From: an uncultured Alphaproteobacteria bacterium
GTDB taxonomy: Bacteria > Pseudomonadota > Alphaproteobacteria > Caulobacterales > Caulobacteraceae
Reading direction: 5' to 3'
Assembly: GCA_903933475.1 (NCBI GenBank)
Contig: CAIZKE010000289.1
Coordinates: 1 to 29,387, forward strand
DNA length: 29,387 nt
In this document: positions 1-7,471 of the stretch, one piece after another
How positions within the stretch are numbered: position 1 is the first letter of the stretch
Layout: each line of letters opens with the position of its first letter
Notes under the pieces: model-generated
Told to the model about the DNA's origin: nothing
Databases searched by the model: none
Seen by the model: only the letters and a program-made list of their open reading frames with translations
Position numbers and translations under genes: made by a program

Positions 1-3
1 GGC

Positions 4-345
4 TCAGGAACCCTTGCCGGGCTTCTCGCTGAAGTACTTCTCGAACTTTCCGGTCTCGCGCTCGAAGTCCGCTGCGTCCGCTGGCGGTTCGCCCTTCAGG
101 GTGATGTTCGGCCAGACCTTGGCGTAATCCGTATTGATCCGTAGCCACTTGCCGTCGGGAGTATCCTCCGTGTCCGGCTTGATGGCGTCGACCGGGCATT
201 CCGGTTCGCAGACCCCGCAGTCGATACACTCGTCGGGGTTGATGACCAGGAAGTTCTCGCCCTCATAGAAGCAGTCGACCGGACACACCTCCACGCAGTC
301 CATGAACTTACATTTGATGCACGAGTCCATGACGATGTAGGTCAT
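4..345 (-). CDS. fdxA: 7Fe ferredoxin FdxA
   Basis: Small soluble electron carrier of 113 residues, holding one [3Fe-4S] and one [4Fe-4S] cluster. Cysteines lie at 9, 12, 17, 21, 25, 40, 43, 46 and 50. By the Azotobacter FdI pattern, C9, C17 and C50 would hold the [3Fe-4S] cluster and C21, C40, C43 and C46 the [4Fe-4S] cluster, leaving C12 and C25 free. The C-terminal half is the usual family extension. Both ends are inside the window: an ATG start, and a TGA stop very near the left edge. It lies 83 nt downstream of the acylase gene and has its own good promoter in that gap. In alphaproteobacteria fdxA often sits beside the helicase/S4 genes and carD; carD would lie just outside the left edge. 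The redox partner cannot be read from the sequence. Confidence 0.96.
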   Translation of the reverse strand: MTYIVMDSCIKCKFMDCVEVCPVDCFYEGENFLVINPDECIDCGVCEPECPVDAIKPDTEDTPDGKWLRINTDYAKVWPNITLKGEPPADAADFERETGKFEKYFSEKPGKGS

Positions 346-386
346 TGTGCGTCTCGGCCTCCGGGCTCTGGTCGCTACCGGCGCGG

Positions 387-415
387 GTTCTCGCGGCCCC
401 GGCCGGGGTTGTCAA
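387..415 (-). promoter_or_regulatory. fdxA promoter with a palindromic spacer
   Basis: On the minus strand, TTGACAA (415-409) is followed by a 14-nt spacer and GCGAGAAC (394-387). This matches the Caulobacter housekeeping pattern TTGACGS-N10-14-GCTANAWC at 5-6 of 7 and 7 of 8 positions. Transcription would start near 380, giving a leader of about 35 nt to the fdxA ATG at 345. Most of the spacer is a perfect 12-bp palindrome, CCCCGGCCGGGG (397-408), placed where an operator could sit. This is motif matching by eye only. Confidence 0.5.
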
Positions 416-428
416 TGGCATGGACGCC

Positions 429-2813
429 TCAACGGCTGGGCGTCAGACGGATCAGTGTCTCCGTCGCCGCCTCCACCGCCTTGCGGCTGTAGAGCAAGGG
501 CGCGTATCCGCCCTTGACCCAGGTCTGGAAGAGGTCCCGGGCGTGGGGGCTGTCAACGTCCCCCGACTGGCCCGGCGTATTGATGAATTGGCTCTCGTCC
601 CAGGCCCCGACGTCCAGCACCATTCGGAAGGACGCCCCGGACGTAACCCGGAAGTCATCCGCTCGCCAGGTCGCCGCCAGGGGGGAGAGGGACGTTCCGG
701 CCATGGGCTCCGGGCCCACGCTGAGGCCTTCGCGGTCGGCACCTGTCGCCAGGGGTGCAAGCACGTGCGTGAAGGCCGCCTGGTGAAGCCGGCCCCAGGC
801 CCAGGTGGAGGGATCAGGTCCCATCCGGTCCCGGGCCTCCCGGGCCGCCGCGCCCAGGCTCTCGAGCAGAAGCGCCCGGCGCGCGGCCTCGGGATCAGGG
901 CCAAGCGCCTCGCCGGGGCTCTCCAGCAGGTCCATCACCGCGGCCAGGTCTCCGCCGCCAATCAAGTCCCTCACCGGGGGCGGGGCTGCCCTGCCCACCA
1001 CAGCGGGCCCGAGGTGCTTGCCCGTCCAGATCAGGTAGATCGCGGCCGCAGCGCTGTCCGCCCGGGCCGAGCCGTCCCACCCGCGCAGGAGGTCCAGGGC
1101 ACTTGAGGTCAGGGGGTCGTTGGAAGAGAGGGGCGTCAGGAGCCGGATCAGCCGGCGTGAAGTCATGTCCGTGGGGTCCGTCTGCAGGGCCATGGAGTCG
1201 GCAAGGCCAAGCGCGCGGCCGGATCCCAGGACCTCGTTGATCCTCTGCAGGCGCGACGGGTTCGACCATTCGAACCCGACCTTCCGCTCGGCGACCGGAT
1301 AACCGGGTGGCAGGTTCATCGCATTGGCGGTGGCGATGAAGCCCTCCGGCGGGTTCAGTTTCGACGGCAGTTCAGCCTGGGACAGGAACCCCTTCCACTC
1401 GTAGCGTCCGTCCCCCGGGACCGGGAGGAGCCCGTCCCAGTTTGGCCGCGCCGGGACCCGGCCGGCGGCTACCCAGCCGATCCGACCGCCGACGTCGGCA
1501 TAGACCTGGTTCTCGCTGGGGGTTCCCCAGTTCGCCAGAGCGGCCTTGAAAGCGGGCCAGGACCTGGCAGTCATGTAACCCAGGGAACCGAAATAGGCGC
1601 TCGCGCCCGGCTCGGCCCAAACCGACCTGAGGGCGAAGGCCCTTTGGCTGCCCGACTCGGTGTGGACGACGGGGCCATGTCGGGTGAACCTCAGATCGAC
1701 CTCCCGTGCGGGTCCGCCCCGCACCTCGATGGTCTCGCGGACGGTCTCCATCCGGGCCCACCCGCCTCGGTACCGATAGAGGTCAGGATCGTCGGGCGAG
1801 GTGTCGTAGACGTAGAGGTCTTCCTGGTCGGCATAGAAGATGGTCAGCCCGAAGGCGATGGTTTCGTTGTGGCCGATGGAAATGCCAGGCAGGGCGGGTT
1901 CGCCGGCCCCGATCACTGACAGGCCGGGCGCTTCCAGGTGGGCCACGTACCGCAGGGAGGGCAGTCCGTGTTCCCTGTGCGGGTCATTGGCCAGGATCGG
2001 ACGCCCGGTGGTCGTGCGCGACGGCGCGATCGTCCAGTTGTTCGAGCCCTGGGATTCCGGCGCGGGGGCCTCCGCCGCCAGCCGCCGCCGGGCGGTGTCG
2101 AACTTCACGCCCCGGGTCGCGAGGTTGTAGTCGTCCAGCACGGTCTCGGGGATGGTGCAGGGATCGAGGCCATCGGGGACCTTTGTCGTCCAGTCCGGCT
2201 CAAGCTTCTTGAACAGCCTGTCGGCACCCGGCCCGCCGGCGCACAGGATCCGGGCCCGGGTCGCCTCCATGCCGGCGTTTCGGGTCAGCCCATGGCTGCG
2301 GACGCGTACCACGTCCTCGGGGGCCCAGATGTCCGGGGTCGTCCCGGCGATCCTGAACTCCCGGGGCAGGGTGCGCTTACCCGACCGGATTTCGAGGACA
2401 TAGGCATTGATCCCGGCGACGAAGGCTTCGGTGTGGCTCCGGGCACCTTGGCCGTAGGCGGCCCACTCGGCCTTCATGTCGCCCCGGTACAGGAAGAGTC
2501 GCGCCGCCCTGTCCTGTTCCACGAAGTCGGGGCCGAAGTCCCGCGCCAGAAGCCCCAGGCCGCGCTTCCGCCAAAGGTCGATCTGCCAGAGCCGGTCCCG
2601 CGCGGCGTTGTAGCCCTGGACAAAGAAGGCGTCGCGCGCTGACCGGGCATAGATATGCGGGACGCCCCAACGGTCGACCCGGATCTCGGCGGGCGCCGCA
2701 AGGCCCGCAATCTGCCTGTCCTCGACCTGCGGGGCGGCCGCCAGGGCCTGGGCAGCGGGGACGAGCCCCCAGAGGAGGGCGAAGGCCGAAGGGGCCAGTG
2801 ACCTTGATATCAT
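429..2813 (-). CDS. Penicillin acylase family N-terminal nucleophile hydrolase
   Basis: A 794-residue precursor of the penicillin/acyl-homoserine-lactone acylase family, which hydrolyses amide bonds in the periplasm. Residues 1-26 look like a signal peptide (hydrophobic stretch ending ALAAA). The alpha-chain region includes the usual RVDRWGVPHIYA segment (about 45-56) and a GYNAARDRLWQIDLWRKRGLG segment around 67-87. The motif GSNNW at 256-260 supplies the predicted catalytic Ser257, which becomes the beta-chain N-terminus after self-cleavage; the spacer would lie roughly at 235-256. ANDPH at 275-279 is also typical. The length fits the family. The start overlaps the S4 gene stop by 4 nt, so it is translated from the helicase-S4 message. 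The substrate (beta-lactam, acyl-homoserine lactone or another amide) cannot be told from sequence. The gene looks inserted between otherwise commonly adjacent S4 and fdxA genes. Confidence 0.93.
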   Translation of the reverse strand: MISRSLAPSAFALLWGLVPAAQALAAAPQVEDRQIAGLAAPAEIRVDRWGVPHIYARSARDAFFVQGYNAARDRLWQIDLWRKRGLGLLARDFGPDFVEQDRAARLFLYRGDMKAEWAAYGQGARSHTEAFVAGINAYVLEIRSGKRTLPREFRIAGTTPDIWAPEDVVRVRSHGLTRNAGMEATRARILCAGGPGADRLFKKLEPDWTTKVPDGLDPCTIPETVLDDYNLATRGVKFDTARRRLAAEAPAPESQGSNNWTIAPSRTTTGRPILANDPHREHGLPSLRYVAHLEAPGLSVIGAGEPALPGISIGHNETIAFGLTIFYADQEDLYVYDTSPDDPDLYRYRGGWARMETVRETIEVRGGPAREVDLRFTRHGPVVHTESGSQRAFALRSVWAEPGASAYFGSLGYMTARSWPAFKAALANWGTPSENQVYADVGGRIGWVAAGRVPARPNWDGLLPVPGDGRYEWKGFLSQAELPSKLNPPEGFIATANAMNLPPGYPVAERKVGFEWSNPSRLQRINEVLGSGRALGLADSMALQTDPTDMTSRRLIRLLTPLSSNDPLTSSALDLLRGWDGSARADSAAAAIYLIWTGKHLGPAVVGRAAPPPVRDLIGGGDLAAVMDLLESPGEALGPDPEAARRALLLESLGAAAREARDRMGPDPSTWAWGRLHQAAFTHVLAPLATGADREGLSVGPEPMAGTSLSPLAATWRADDFRVTSGASFRMVLDVGAWDESQFINTPGQSGDVDSPHARDLFQTWVKGGYAPLLYSRKAVEAATETLIRLTPSR

Positions 2814-3163
2814 CGCGCATCCTCCCCGAAGCCGGAGGCGACGCTAGGTGCCCGCGGCTCCGGCGGCAAGACTTCGGCACCGGGGTCTGCCATTGCCGCA
2901 TAGAGTTTGCGGGCCTCGACGGCCGGGCCACGGCGATCACCAAGGCCTTTAACCGTCACGGCCGTGAGGCGCCCCCCCATCGCGAAGACCAACTGGTCGC
3001 CGATCTTCAGGGACCGCGAGGACTTGTCGATCCGGCTCTCGGCACCGTCGCGGGTGAGCCGGATTCGGCCTTCCTCGACGAACCCGGCCGCCAGGCTCCG
3101 GGACTTGAAGAACCGGGCCCGCCAGAGCCAGACGTCGGCGCGGACCGATCCCCCATCGCTCAT
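2810..3163 (-). CDS. S4-domain RNA-binding protein, Hsp15-like
   Basis: A 117-residue protein whose N-terminal half is an S4 RNA-binding domain: VRADVWLWRARFFKSRSLAA at about 7-26, then the GRIRL and IKSSRSLKIGDQL-like segments. The S4/Hsp15 (HslR) family binds rRNA, and Hsp15 acts on 50S subunits with stalled peptidyl-tRNA. Function here is inferred from the family only. The C-terminus is a short basic to acidic tail without clear features. The start overlaps the helicase stop by 4 nt and the stop overlaps the acylase start by 4 nt, so all three genes should be translationally coupled. Pairing with a SUV3-like helicase is common in alphaproteobacteria and suggests a shared RNA role. Confidence 0.9.
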   Translation of the reverse strand: MSDGGSVRADVWLWRARFFKSRSLAAGFVEEGRIRLTRDGAESRIDKSSRSLKIGDQLVFAMGGRLTAVTVKGLGDRRGPAVEARKLYAAMADPGAEVLPPEPRAPSVASGFGEDAR

Positions 3164-5697
3164 GGGGCGGGCTTCCTGCGGCGCCGGGGTGGGCGACGCC
3201 CAGCCTTGGCCGGGGGCTGGGCCCGAAGCGCCGCCAGGGCCGAGAAGGGCGAGGCGGAAGGCTGGGCTGGAGGCACGGCGGTAGCGGGCTGACGGCGTCG
3301 CCTCCAGAGGCTCGGGGCGCCGGGGGCCAAGCGTTCGACGGGGGCGAATCCCAGGGCCTTCAGGACCCGATGCAGGTGTTCGACCGAGCCATCGAGGACG
3401 GTGGCCAGGTCAGGGCCCACCTCGACGCCACGACCTGTCCAGGGGGCAGCCCTGAGGGCGGCATCCAGATCCTCAAGCCGCGCGACCTCGACCACCAGGT
3501 CGCCCACCAACCGGAGTCCTGCCGCCGCCAGGACCGGCGCCGGGGGCGCGGCCTGTCCGCCCAGGCGACGCCCGGCCTGGGGCGAGGCGCTTCCCGGCGC
3601 GATTACCGACCGGACAAGGTCCGAAGCCTCTCCGGAGGCCAGGGCCGGAAGATAGAGGGAGAAGGCACCCAGGCGGACCCCGAGGCTGCGCAGGGTGCGC
3701 CGCTCTGCTGGCGAGAGTGCGGCGGTCTCCTCCCGGACGGTGGCCCGGTCCAGGACGCCGCCGGCCTCGACCAGTCTCCAGGCCAGGCCCCGGGCGAGGC
3801 CGCGGAGCGGGTCGCTGCGCAGAGCCTCATCCAGCCGGGCCAGGGGCGCGAGGCGTCGCCGGGCCTCCGCAGCCAGCCAGGCCTCCAGGCGGCGCTGGGC
3901 CCGCTCGCGTATCGGCGCTGGCCCCATGTCTCCGAAAAGTCGTGCCCTTGGAGCGAAGACCGTGCCCCCCTGGACGGAAGCCGCAGCCTCACCCCGCCAG
4001 AGAACGACCCCGCGGGGGTCCAGGGCAAAGGCCTCGTCCGGTTCGGAGGCCAACCGTCCCAGCCGACGGGCGATCTCCGGTCCGGCCGCGGAATTGGCCG
4101 CCGCCCTCAGCGCCTTCTCCTCCAGGGCCGAAGCCGCCATCTCCGGGGTGAAGACCACGCCCGAAAGGCGTCCCACCACCTGTCCCTCGACCGTCACCAC
4201 GCCATCCCCCGAGACGCCCGCCAGGATTTCGCCGGAGGCCCGGAGGGATCGCATCAGCACGCTGGTCCGGCGGTCGACGAACCGGGCGGTGAGCTGTTGG
4301 TGCAGGGTGTCCGAAAGTCGCTCCTCGAGTTCGCGGGTCCGCCCCTGCCATCCGGCGGGATCCTTGAGCCATCCGGGCCTGTTGGCGACGTAGGCAAGGG
4401 TCCGGACATTGGCGAGCCGGGCCTGGAGGGTGTCGATCTCGCCCTCGGTGCGGTCCAGTCGCCGGAACTGCTCATACATCCAGTCCTCTGGGATGCGACG
4501 ACCGTGGCTGGACAGCCAGAAGAAGAACTCCCGGGCCAGCCGCACATGCTCTTCGAAGCCGGACTTCCGGAAGTCGGGGGTCTGGCAAACCTCCCAGAGG
4601 TGATGCAGGGCGTCTCGGTCCCGGCCCCGGTCGGCGACCCGGGGATCGGCAGCCAGCTGCCTGAGGGTGATCTCGTCCAGGGCCTCATCGGAGAGGGACA
4701 GGCCCTCCCGAGCGGGTGTCTCGCCGAGGGAACGCAACAGGGCCGGCAGGGAGGACAGGTCCAGGCGAGGATTCCGCCACTCTGCGGAGATCACCGGTTC
4801 GTACCTGTGGGATTCGACCTGGGCGACCCGGCCGGGGTCCAGATCCTCGCAGTCGCCGGTCACCCCGAAGGTCCCGTCCTTTCGGTAGCGTCCTGCGCGT
4901 CCGGCGATCTGTCCGACCTCCTGGGGGTACAGGGACCGCGAGCGCTTTCCGTCGAACTTTCCGAGGCCAGCGAAGGCCACATGGTCGACATCCATGTTCA
5001 GGCCCATGCCGATCGCGTCGGTCGCCACCAGGAAATCAACCTCCCCGGACTGGTAGAGCGCCACCTGGGCATTCCGGGTGCGGGGGGACAGGGATCCCAT
5101 GACAACTGCGGCCCCGCCGCGCTGGCGGCGGATCAGTTCGGCGATGGCGTAGACCTGGTCTGCCGAGAAGGCGACGATGGCCGTCCGGCGGGGAAGGCGG
5201 GTCAGCTTCTTCGATCCGGCGTAGGTCAGGGTCGAGAACCGTTCGCGGCTGACGATCTCGGCGTCCGGCAGCAGGCGCCGGATCAGGGGTGCCATGGAGA
5301 GGGAGCCCATCAGCATGGTCTCTGACCGGCCCCTGGCGTGGAGCAGGCGGTGGGTGAAGACGTGACCACGCTCGGGATCGGCGCACAGCTGGATCTCGTC
5401 GATCGCCAGGAACTCGACCTCCCGGCTGAGCGGCATGGCTTCCACAGTGCAGACGAAATAGGCCGCCCGAGGCGGGATGATCTTCTCCTCGCCTGTGATC
5501 AGGGCGACGGAGCGGACGCCACGCGCCTTGACGATGCGATCGTAGATCTCCCGGGCCAGGAGCCGCAGGGGCAGCCCGATCATGCCGGAGGCGTGGCCGA
5601 GCATCCGCTCCACTGCCAGGTGGGTCTTCCCGGTATTGGTGGGCCCCAGAACCGCCACGAGACGCGCGGGGGCGGGGCCGGCGGGACGCTCGCTCAT
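3160..5697 (-). CDS. SUV3-like DEIQ-box RNA helicase
   Basis: A superfamily 2 helicase of 845 residues from the chosen ATG. Visible motifs are Walker A GPTNTGKT (18-25), motif II DEIQ (100-103), motif III as GSLS (131-134), and motif VI QIAGRAGRYRKDG. These match SUV3, the ATP-dependent RNA helicase of mitochondrial RNA degradation and its alphaproteobacterial relatives. The C-terminal third is alanine- and arginine-rich and ends in a basic RRPPRRRRK tail, which may bind RNA. I start at the ATG at 5697 because the family core begins at once with ARLVAVLGPTNTGKT. An in-frame ATG at 5766 would add 23 proline/arginine-rich residues and has no clear ribosome site. Neither start has an ideal ribosome site, since GAGGG lies only one base before 5697. 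It is first in the helicase-S4-acylase operon. Confidence 0.92.
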   Translation of the reverse strand: MSERPAGPAPARLVAVLGPTNTGKTHLAVERMLGHASGMIGLPLRLLAREIYDRIVKARGVRSVALITGEEKIIPPRAAYFVCTVEAMPLSREVEFLAIDEIQLCADPERGHVFTHRLLHARGRSETMLMGSLSMAPLIRRLLPDAEIVSRERFSTLTYAGSKKLTRLPRRTAIVAFSADQVYAIAELIRRQRGGAAVVMGSLSPRTRNAQVALYQSGEVDFLVATDAIGMGLNMDVDHVAFAGLGKFDGKRSRSLYPQEVGQIAGRAGRYRKDGTFGVTGDCEDLDPGRVAQVESHRYEPVISAEWRNPRLDLSSLPALLRSLGETPAREGLSLSDEALDEITLRQLAADPRVADRGRDRDALHHLWEVCQTPDFRKSGFEEHVRLAREFFFWLSSHGRRIPEDWMYEQFRRLDRTEGEIDTLQARLANVRTLAYVANRPGWLKDPAGWQGRTRELEERLSDTLHQQLTARFVDRRTSVLMRSLRASGEILAGVSGDGVVTVEGQVVGRLSGVVFTPEMAASALEEKALRAAANSAAGPEIARRLGRLASEPDEAFALDPRGVVLWRGEAAASVQGGTVFAPRARLFGDMGPAPIRERAQRRLEAWLAAEARRRLAPLARLDEALRSDPLRGLARGLAWRLVEAGGVLDRATVREETAALSPAERRTLRSLGVRLGAFSLYLPALASGEASDLVRSVIAPGSASPQAGRRLGGQAAPPAPVLAAAGLRLVGDLVVEVARLEDLDAALRAAPWTGRGVEVGPDLATVLDGSVEHLHRVLKALGFAPVERLAPGAPSLWRRRRQPATAVPPAQPSASPFSALAALRAQPPAKAGRRPPRRRRKPAP

Positions 5698-5988
5698 ACC
5701 CTCAGGGTGGGGTGGGAATCGTCCGCCCGCAAGCGCACGGGGCCCCGGTTCAGGCGGACGGCGCATAAATGTCGGGGGCAGGGATTAATGGCTGGCTCGC
5801 TCCACCCCGAACAGCGGCGAAACGAATCATGACCGAATCAGCGACATCCGCAGATTCGGATTTTGTTCTATACCACAGATAGTATCAGATCGGCCGTTAA
5901 CCACAAATGAAAATCGATATTCGTCCACAGGGTTCTGACGCGTCCGGCCCAGGTTCGCAGATGAGTCCCGCCACCGGTCTTCCCAGCC

Positions 5989-6018
5989 TTGACCTTCCTT
6001 GTTCGCTTGGCCTATATC
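5989..6018 (+). promoter_or_regulatory. rpmB promoter
   Basis: TTGACCT at 5989-5995 and CCTATATC at 6011-6018 fit the Caulobacter housekeeping pattern, with 7 of 8 matches in the -10 box and a 15-nt spacer. The E. coli-style reading is TTGACC-N18-TATATC. Transcription would start near 6025, giving a leader of about 50 nt to the rpmB ATG at 6077. Confidence 0.5.
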
Positions 6019-6032
6019 GCCGCTCCCTCGGC

Positions 6033-6057
6033 GGCCCAGCGGCCTCCGGGCCTTTTT
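6033..6057 (+). promoter_or_regulatory. Hairpin plus T-run in the rpmB leader (possible attenuator)
   Basis: GGCCC at 6033-6037 can pair with GGGCC at 6048-6052, directly followed by TTTTT (6053-6057). An alternative inner stem is GGCC (6041-6044) with GGCC (6049-6052) and a 4-nt loop. It lies between the putative promoter and the start codon, so as RNA it resembles a short intrinsic terminator inside the leader. The stem is short, and the regulatory role is inference. Confidence 0.35.
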
Positions 6058-6076
6058 CTGTCGGGATGAGAAACCC

Positions 6077-6373
6077 ATGTCGCGCCGCTGCGAACTCACC
6101 GGTATCGGTCCGATGATCGGCCACAATGTGAGCCACTCGAACGTTAAGACCAAGCGCCGCTTCCTGCCGGCCCTGGCCCCTGTGACCCTCCAGTCGGAGT
6201 TGCTCGGCCAGAACTTCAAGCTGCGCATCACGAATGCGGCGCTCCGCACCCTGGACTTCAAGGGCGGCCTCGACGCCTTTCTCGTAAAGGCCCGCGACGA
6301 GGACCTGTCTCCCCGCGCCCTCAAGATCAAGCGCCAGCTGAAGGCCAAGCTTGCGGACAAGGTTGCCGCCTGA
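6077..6373 (+). CDS. rpmB: 50S ribosomal protein L28
   Basis: Ribosomal large-subunit protein L28 of 98 residues, longer than the 78-residue E. coli form, as is normal for alphaproteobacteria. The start MSRRCELTGIGPMIGHNVSHSNVKTKRRF is the conserved L28 N-terminus, which fixes the ATG at 6077; upstream in-frame codons are not part of the family. The segment SELLGQNFKLRITNAALRTLD is also typical, and the C-terminus is a lysine-rich extension. It has a promoter and a structured leader upstream and an intrinsic terminator downstream, so it appears to be a single-gene transcript. Nearby on the opposite strand lie the lipoprotein gene and cobT, an arrangement I recall as common in Caulobacterales. 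Confidence 0.97.
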   Translation: MSRRCELTGIGPMIGHNVSHSNVKTKRRFLPALAPVTLQSELLGQNFKLRITNAALRTLDFKGGLDAFLVKARDEDLSPRALKIKRQLKAKLADKVAA

Positions 6374-6400
6374 GGCCAGGCCTCACGAACGTATTTGAAG

Positions 6401-6431
6401 GGGCCGTCCTCCGGGGCGGCCCTTTTCGTTT
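6401..6431 (+). terminator. Rho-independent terminator of rpmB
   Basis: GGGCCG (6401-6406) pairs with CGGCCC (6417-6422) around a 10-nt loop that can partly pair further, followed by TTTTCGTTT (6423-6431). It lies 27 nt after the rpmB stop. A second perfect inverted repeat, GAGGCC-A-GGCCTC (6372-6384), overlaps the stop codon itself. The minus-strand reading lacks a clear T-run, so the terminator mainly serves rpmB. Confidence 0.7.
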
Positions 6432-6499
6432 CTGGCTGTCCCGGCCTGGGCGGACGAGGCGCTTGTCCTGATAGCGGGCGTCGGGCTCTTCCGGAGGCC

Positions 6500-7471
6500 T
6501 CAGGGTTTCCAGTCGAAGGCCAGGAGCAGGGTCCGCTGCTCGGTCGAGAAGTTGTCGTCCGAAACCAGCAGGAAGCGCAGGGCCCCGTCCTTCCCCGGAA
6601 GGACGTCGACACCCTCGAAATTGTCGACCAGCAGGGGCCGGGCGAGCTCCAGACGGTCAATCTCTGTCCCGTCGGCCTTCCTCAGGATGAGGGCGATGCG
6701 CGAGCCGCGCAGGGGATCCCAGGCGCGGATCATGTAGGCCAGGCCGCCGCCGGGAAGCGGGGTCACGGCCACCAGGCCGAACTCGAAGGGCTTGGGCAGG
6801 ACGCCCACGGACCGGCATGGGGTCCGGAGGGTGCAGGTCCACAACTCGCCGGACTCCTCGCCGCCGACCAGCCAGGCGTCGGGGCCTCGGGCCGGATCCG
6901 CCGCAAGGGCCTCCATGCCTGCATTCCCGGGGAAGGCTGCGTCCGGGCTGTTCACCTGCCGTGGCGGGCGGCCATCGGCGGGATAGAGCAGGGTCCTATG
7001 CCTCTGCTCCAGGCTCACCAGCCGGTCGCCGTTCCTGAGGAGGGCGAGCCCCTCGGCGTCGGCCTCCAGCTTTCCCCCGAGGGGTCCGCCGGAAGGTCCG
7101 GCCAGGGGTGTGATCCGGGTCCGGTCCAGGCCGGCCAGGCGTCCGGTGGCGTCCAGCCGCAGGCGGGCCTCGAAGAGATCGCCCTCGTCGCTCACCACCA
7201 GGATCCGGCCATCGCCCAGGGCCCGGAGGTCGGAAAGGCCATGGAGGCGGCTGCTGTCAGAGGCGGTCAGGGCGAGGCCGCCGGCATAGCGGAATCGCCC
7301 GAAGTCTGTCCGGTCCGGGCGGGAGGGATCTGCAGCGACCGGCGTGGCGGTCACCGTCACCCAGGGGCCCGCCTGGACAGGGCTGGCCGTCGGAGAGGTC
7401 GTATCGGCGCAGGCTGCAACGAGCAGGGCGAGGCCGGCAATCAGGAGTCCCCGGACGGAAGGCCCGGGCAT
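6500..7471 (-). CDS. Esterase-like activity of phytase family lipoprotein
   Basis: A 323-residue predicted lipoprotein. The N-terminus has a hydrophobic stretch and a lipobox VAAC with the acylated cysteine at 21, so it should be anchored in the envelope. The body shows features of the 'esterase-like activity of phytase' beta-propeller family: FRYAGGLALTASDSSRLHGLSDL near the start, LVVSDEGDLFEARL, DAEGLALL, GNAGMEALAADP, and a C-terminal DNFEGVDVLPGKDG and LVSDDNFS. Its true substrate is unknown. The ATG at 7471 shares one base with the cobT stop (TGATG), with GGAAGG about 10 nt upstream; a GTG one codon earlier is possible. This coupling makes it the last gene of the cobS-DUF3089-cobT run. 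Confidence 0.85.
   Translation of the reverse strand: MPGPSVRGLLIAGLALLVAACADTTSPTASPVQAGPWVTVTATPVAADPSRPDRTDFGRFRYAGGLALTASDSSRLHGLSDLRALGDGRILVVSDEGDLFEARLRLDATGRLAGLDRTRITPLAGPSGGPLGGKLEADAEGLALLRNGDRLVSLEQRHRTLLYPADGRPPRQVNSPDAAFPGNAGMEALAADPARGPDAWLVGGEESGELWTCTLRTPCRSVGVLPKPFEFGLVAVTPLPGGGLAYMIRAWDPLRGSRIALILRKADGTEIDRLELARPLLVDNFEGVDVLPGKDGALRFLLVSDDNFSTEQRTLLLAFDWKP

Larger units (their letters stand above)
5698..6076. other. Intergenic region with GANTC, DnaA-like and CtrA-like sites
   Basis: This divergent gap between the helicase and rpmB is the longest gene-free stretch, and 5820-5940 is strikingly AT-rich for this genome. It holds three GANTC sequences, the CcrM methylation target, at 5824-5828, 5835-5839 and 5853-5857. 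Two of them fall in the inverted repeat CCGAATC (5833-5839)/GATTCGG (5853-5859). TTAACCACA at 5897-5905 differs from the DnaA box TTATCCACA at one base. The same TTAA begins a CtrA-like TTAA-N7-TGAA (5897-5911), one base off TTAA-N7-TTAA. Weaker CCACA-containing 9-mers lie at 5869-5877 and 5921-5929. A minus-strand TATAGAAC (5872-5865) fits the TANAWC part of the Caulobacter -10 and may serve the helicase gene, though I see no matching -35. The sites are seen; their function is inference. Confidence 0.4.

Noticed and set aside
345..5832. Plus-strand open frames opposite the acylase and helicase genes, some longer than 600 codons
   Set aside because: They are antisense shadows without family motifs or ribosome sites; the minus-strand genes are full length with catalytic residues.
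5820..5940. Chromosome replication origin
   Set aside because: Only one near-perfect DnaA box is present, and the genes expected at an alphaproteobacterial origin (such as hemE) are absent. Kept only as a regulatory lead.
5907..6116. Possible small upstream frame of 69 codons before rpmB
   Set aside because: It starts upstream of the predicted rpmB transcription start, has no clear ribosome site, and overlaps rpmB in another frame with no recognisable sequence.
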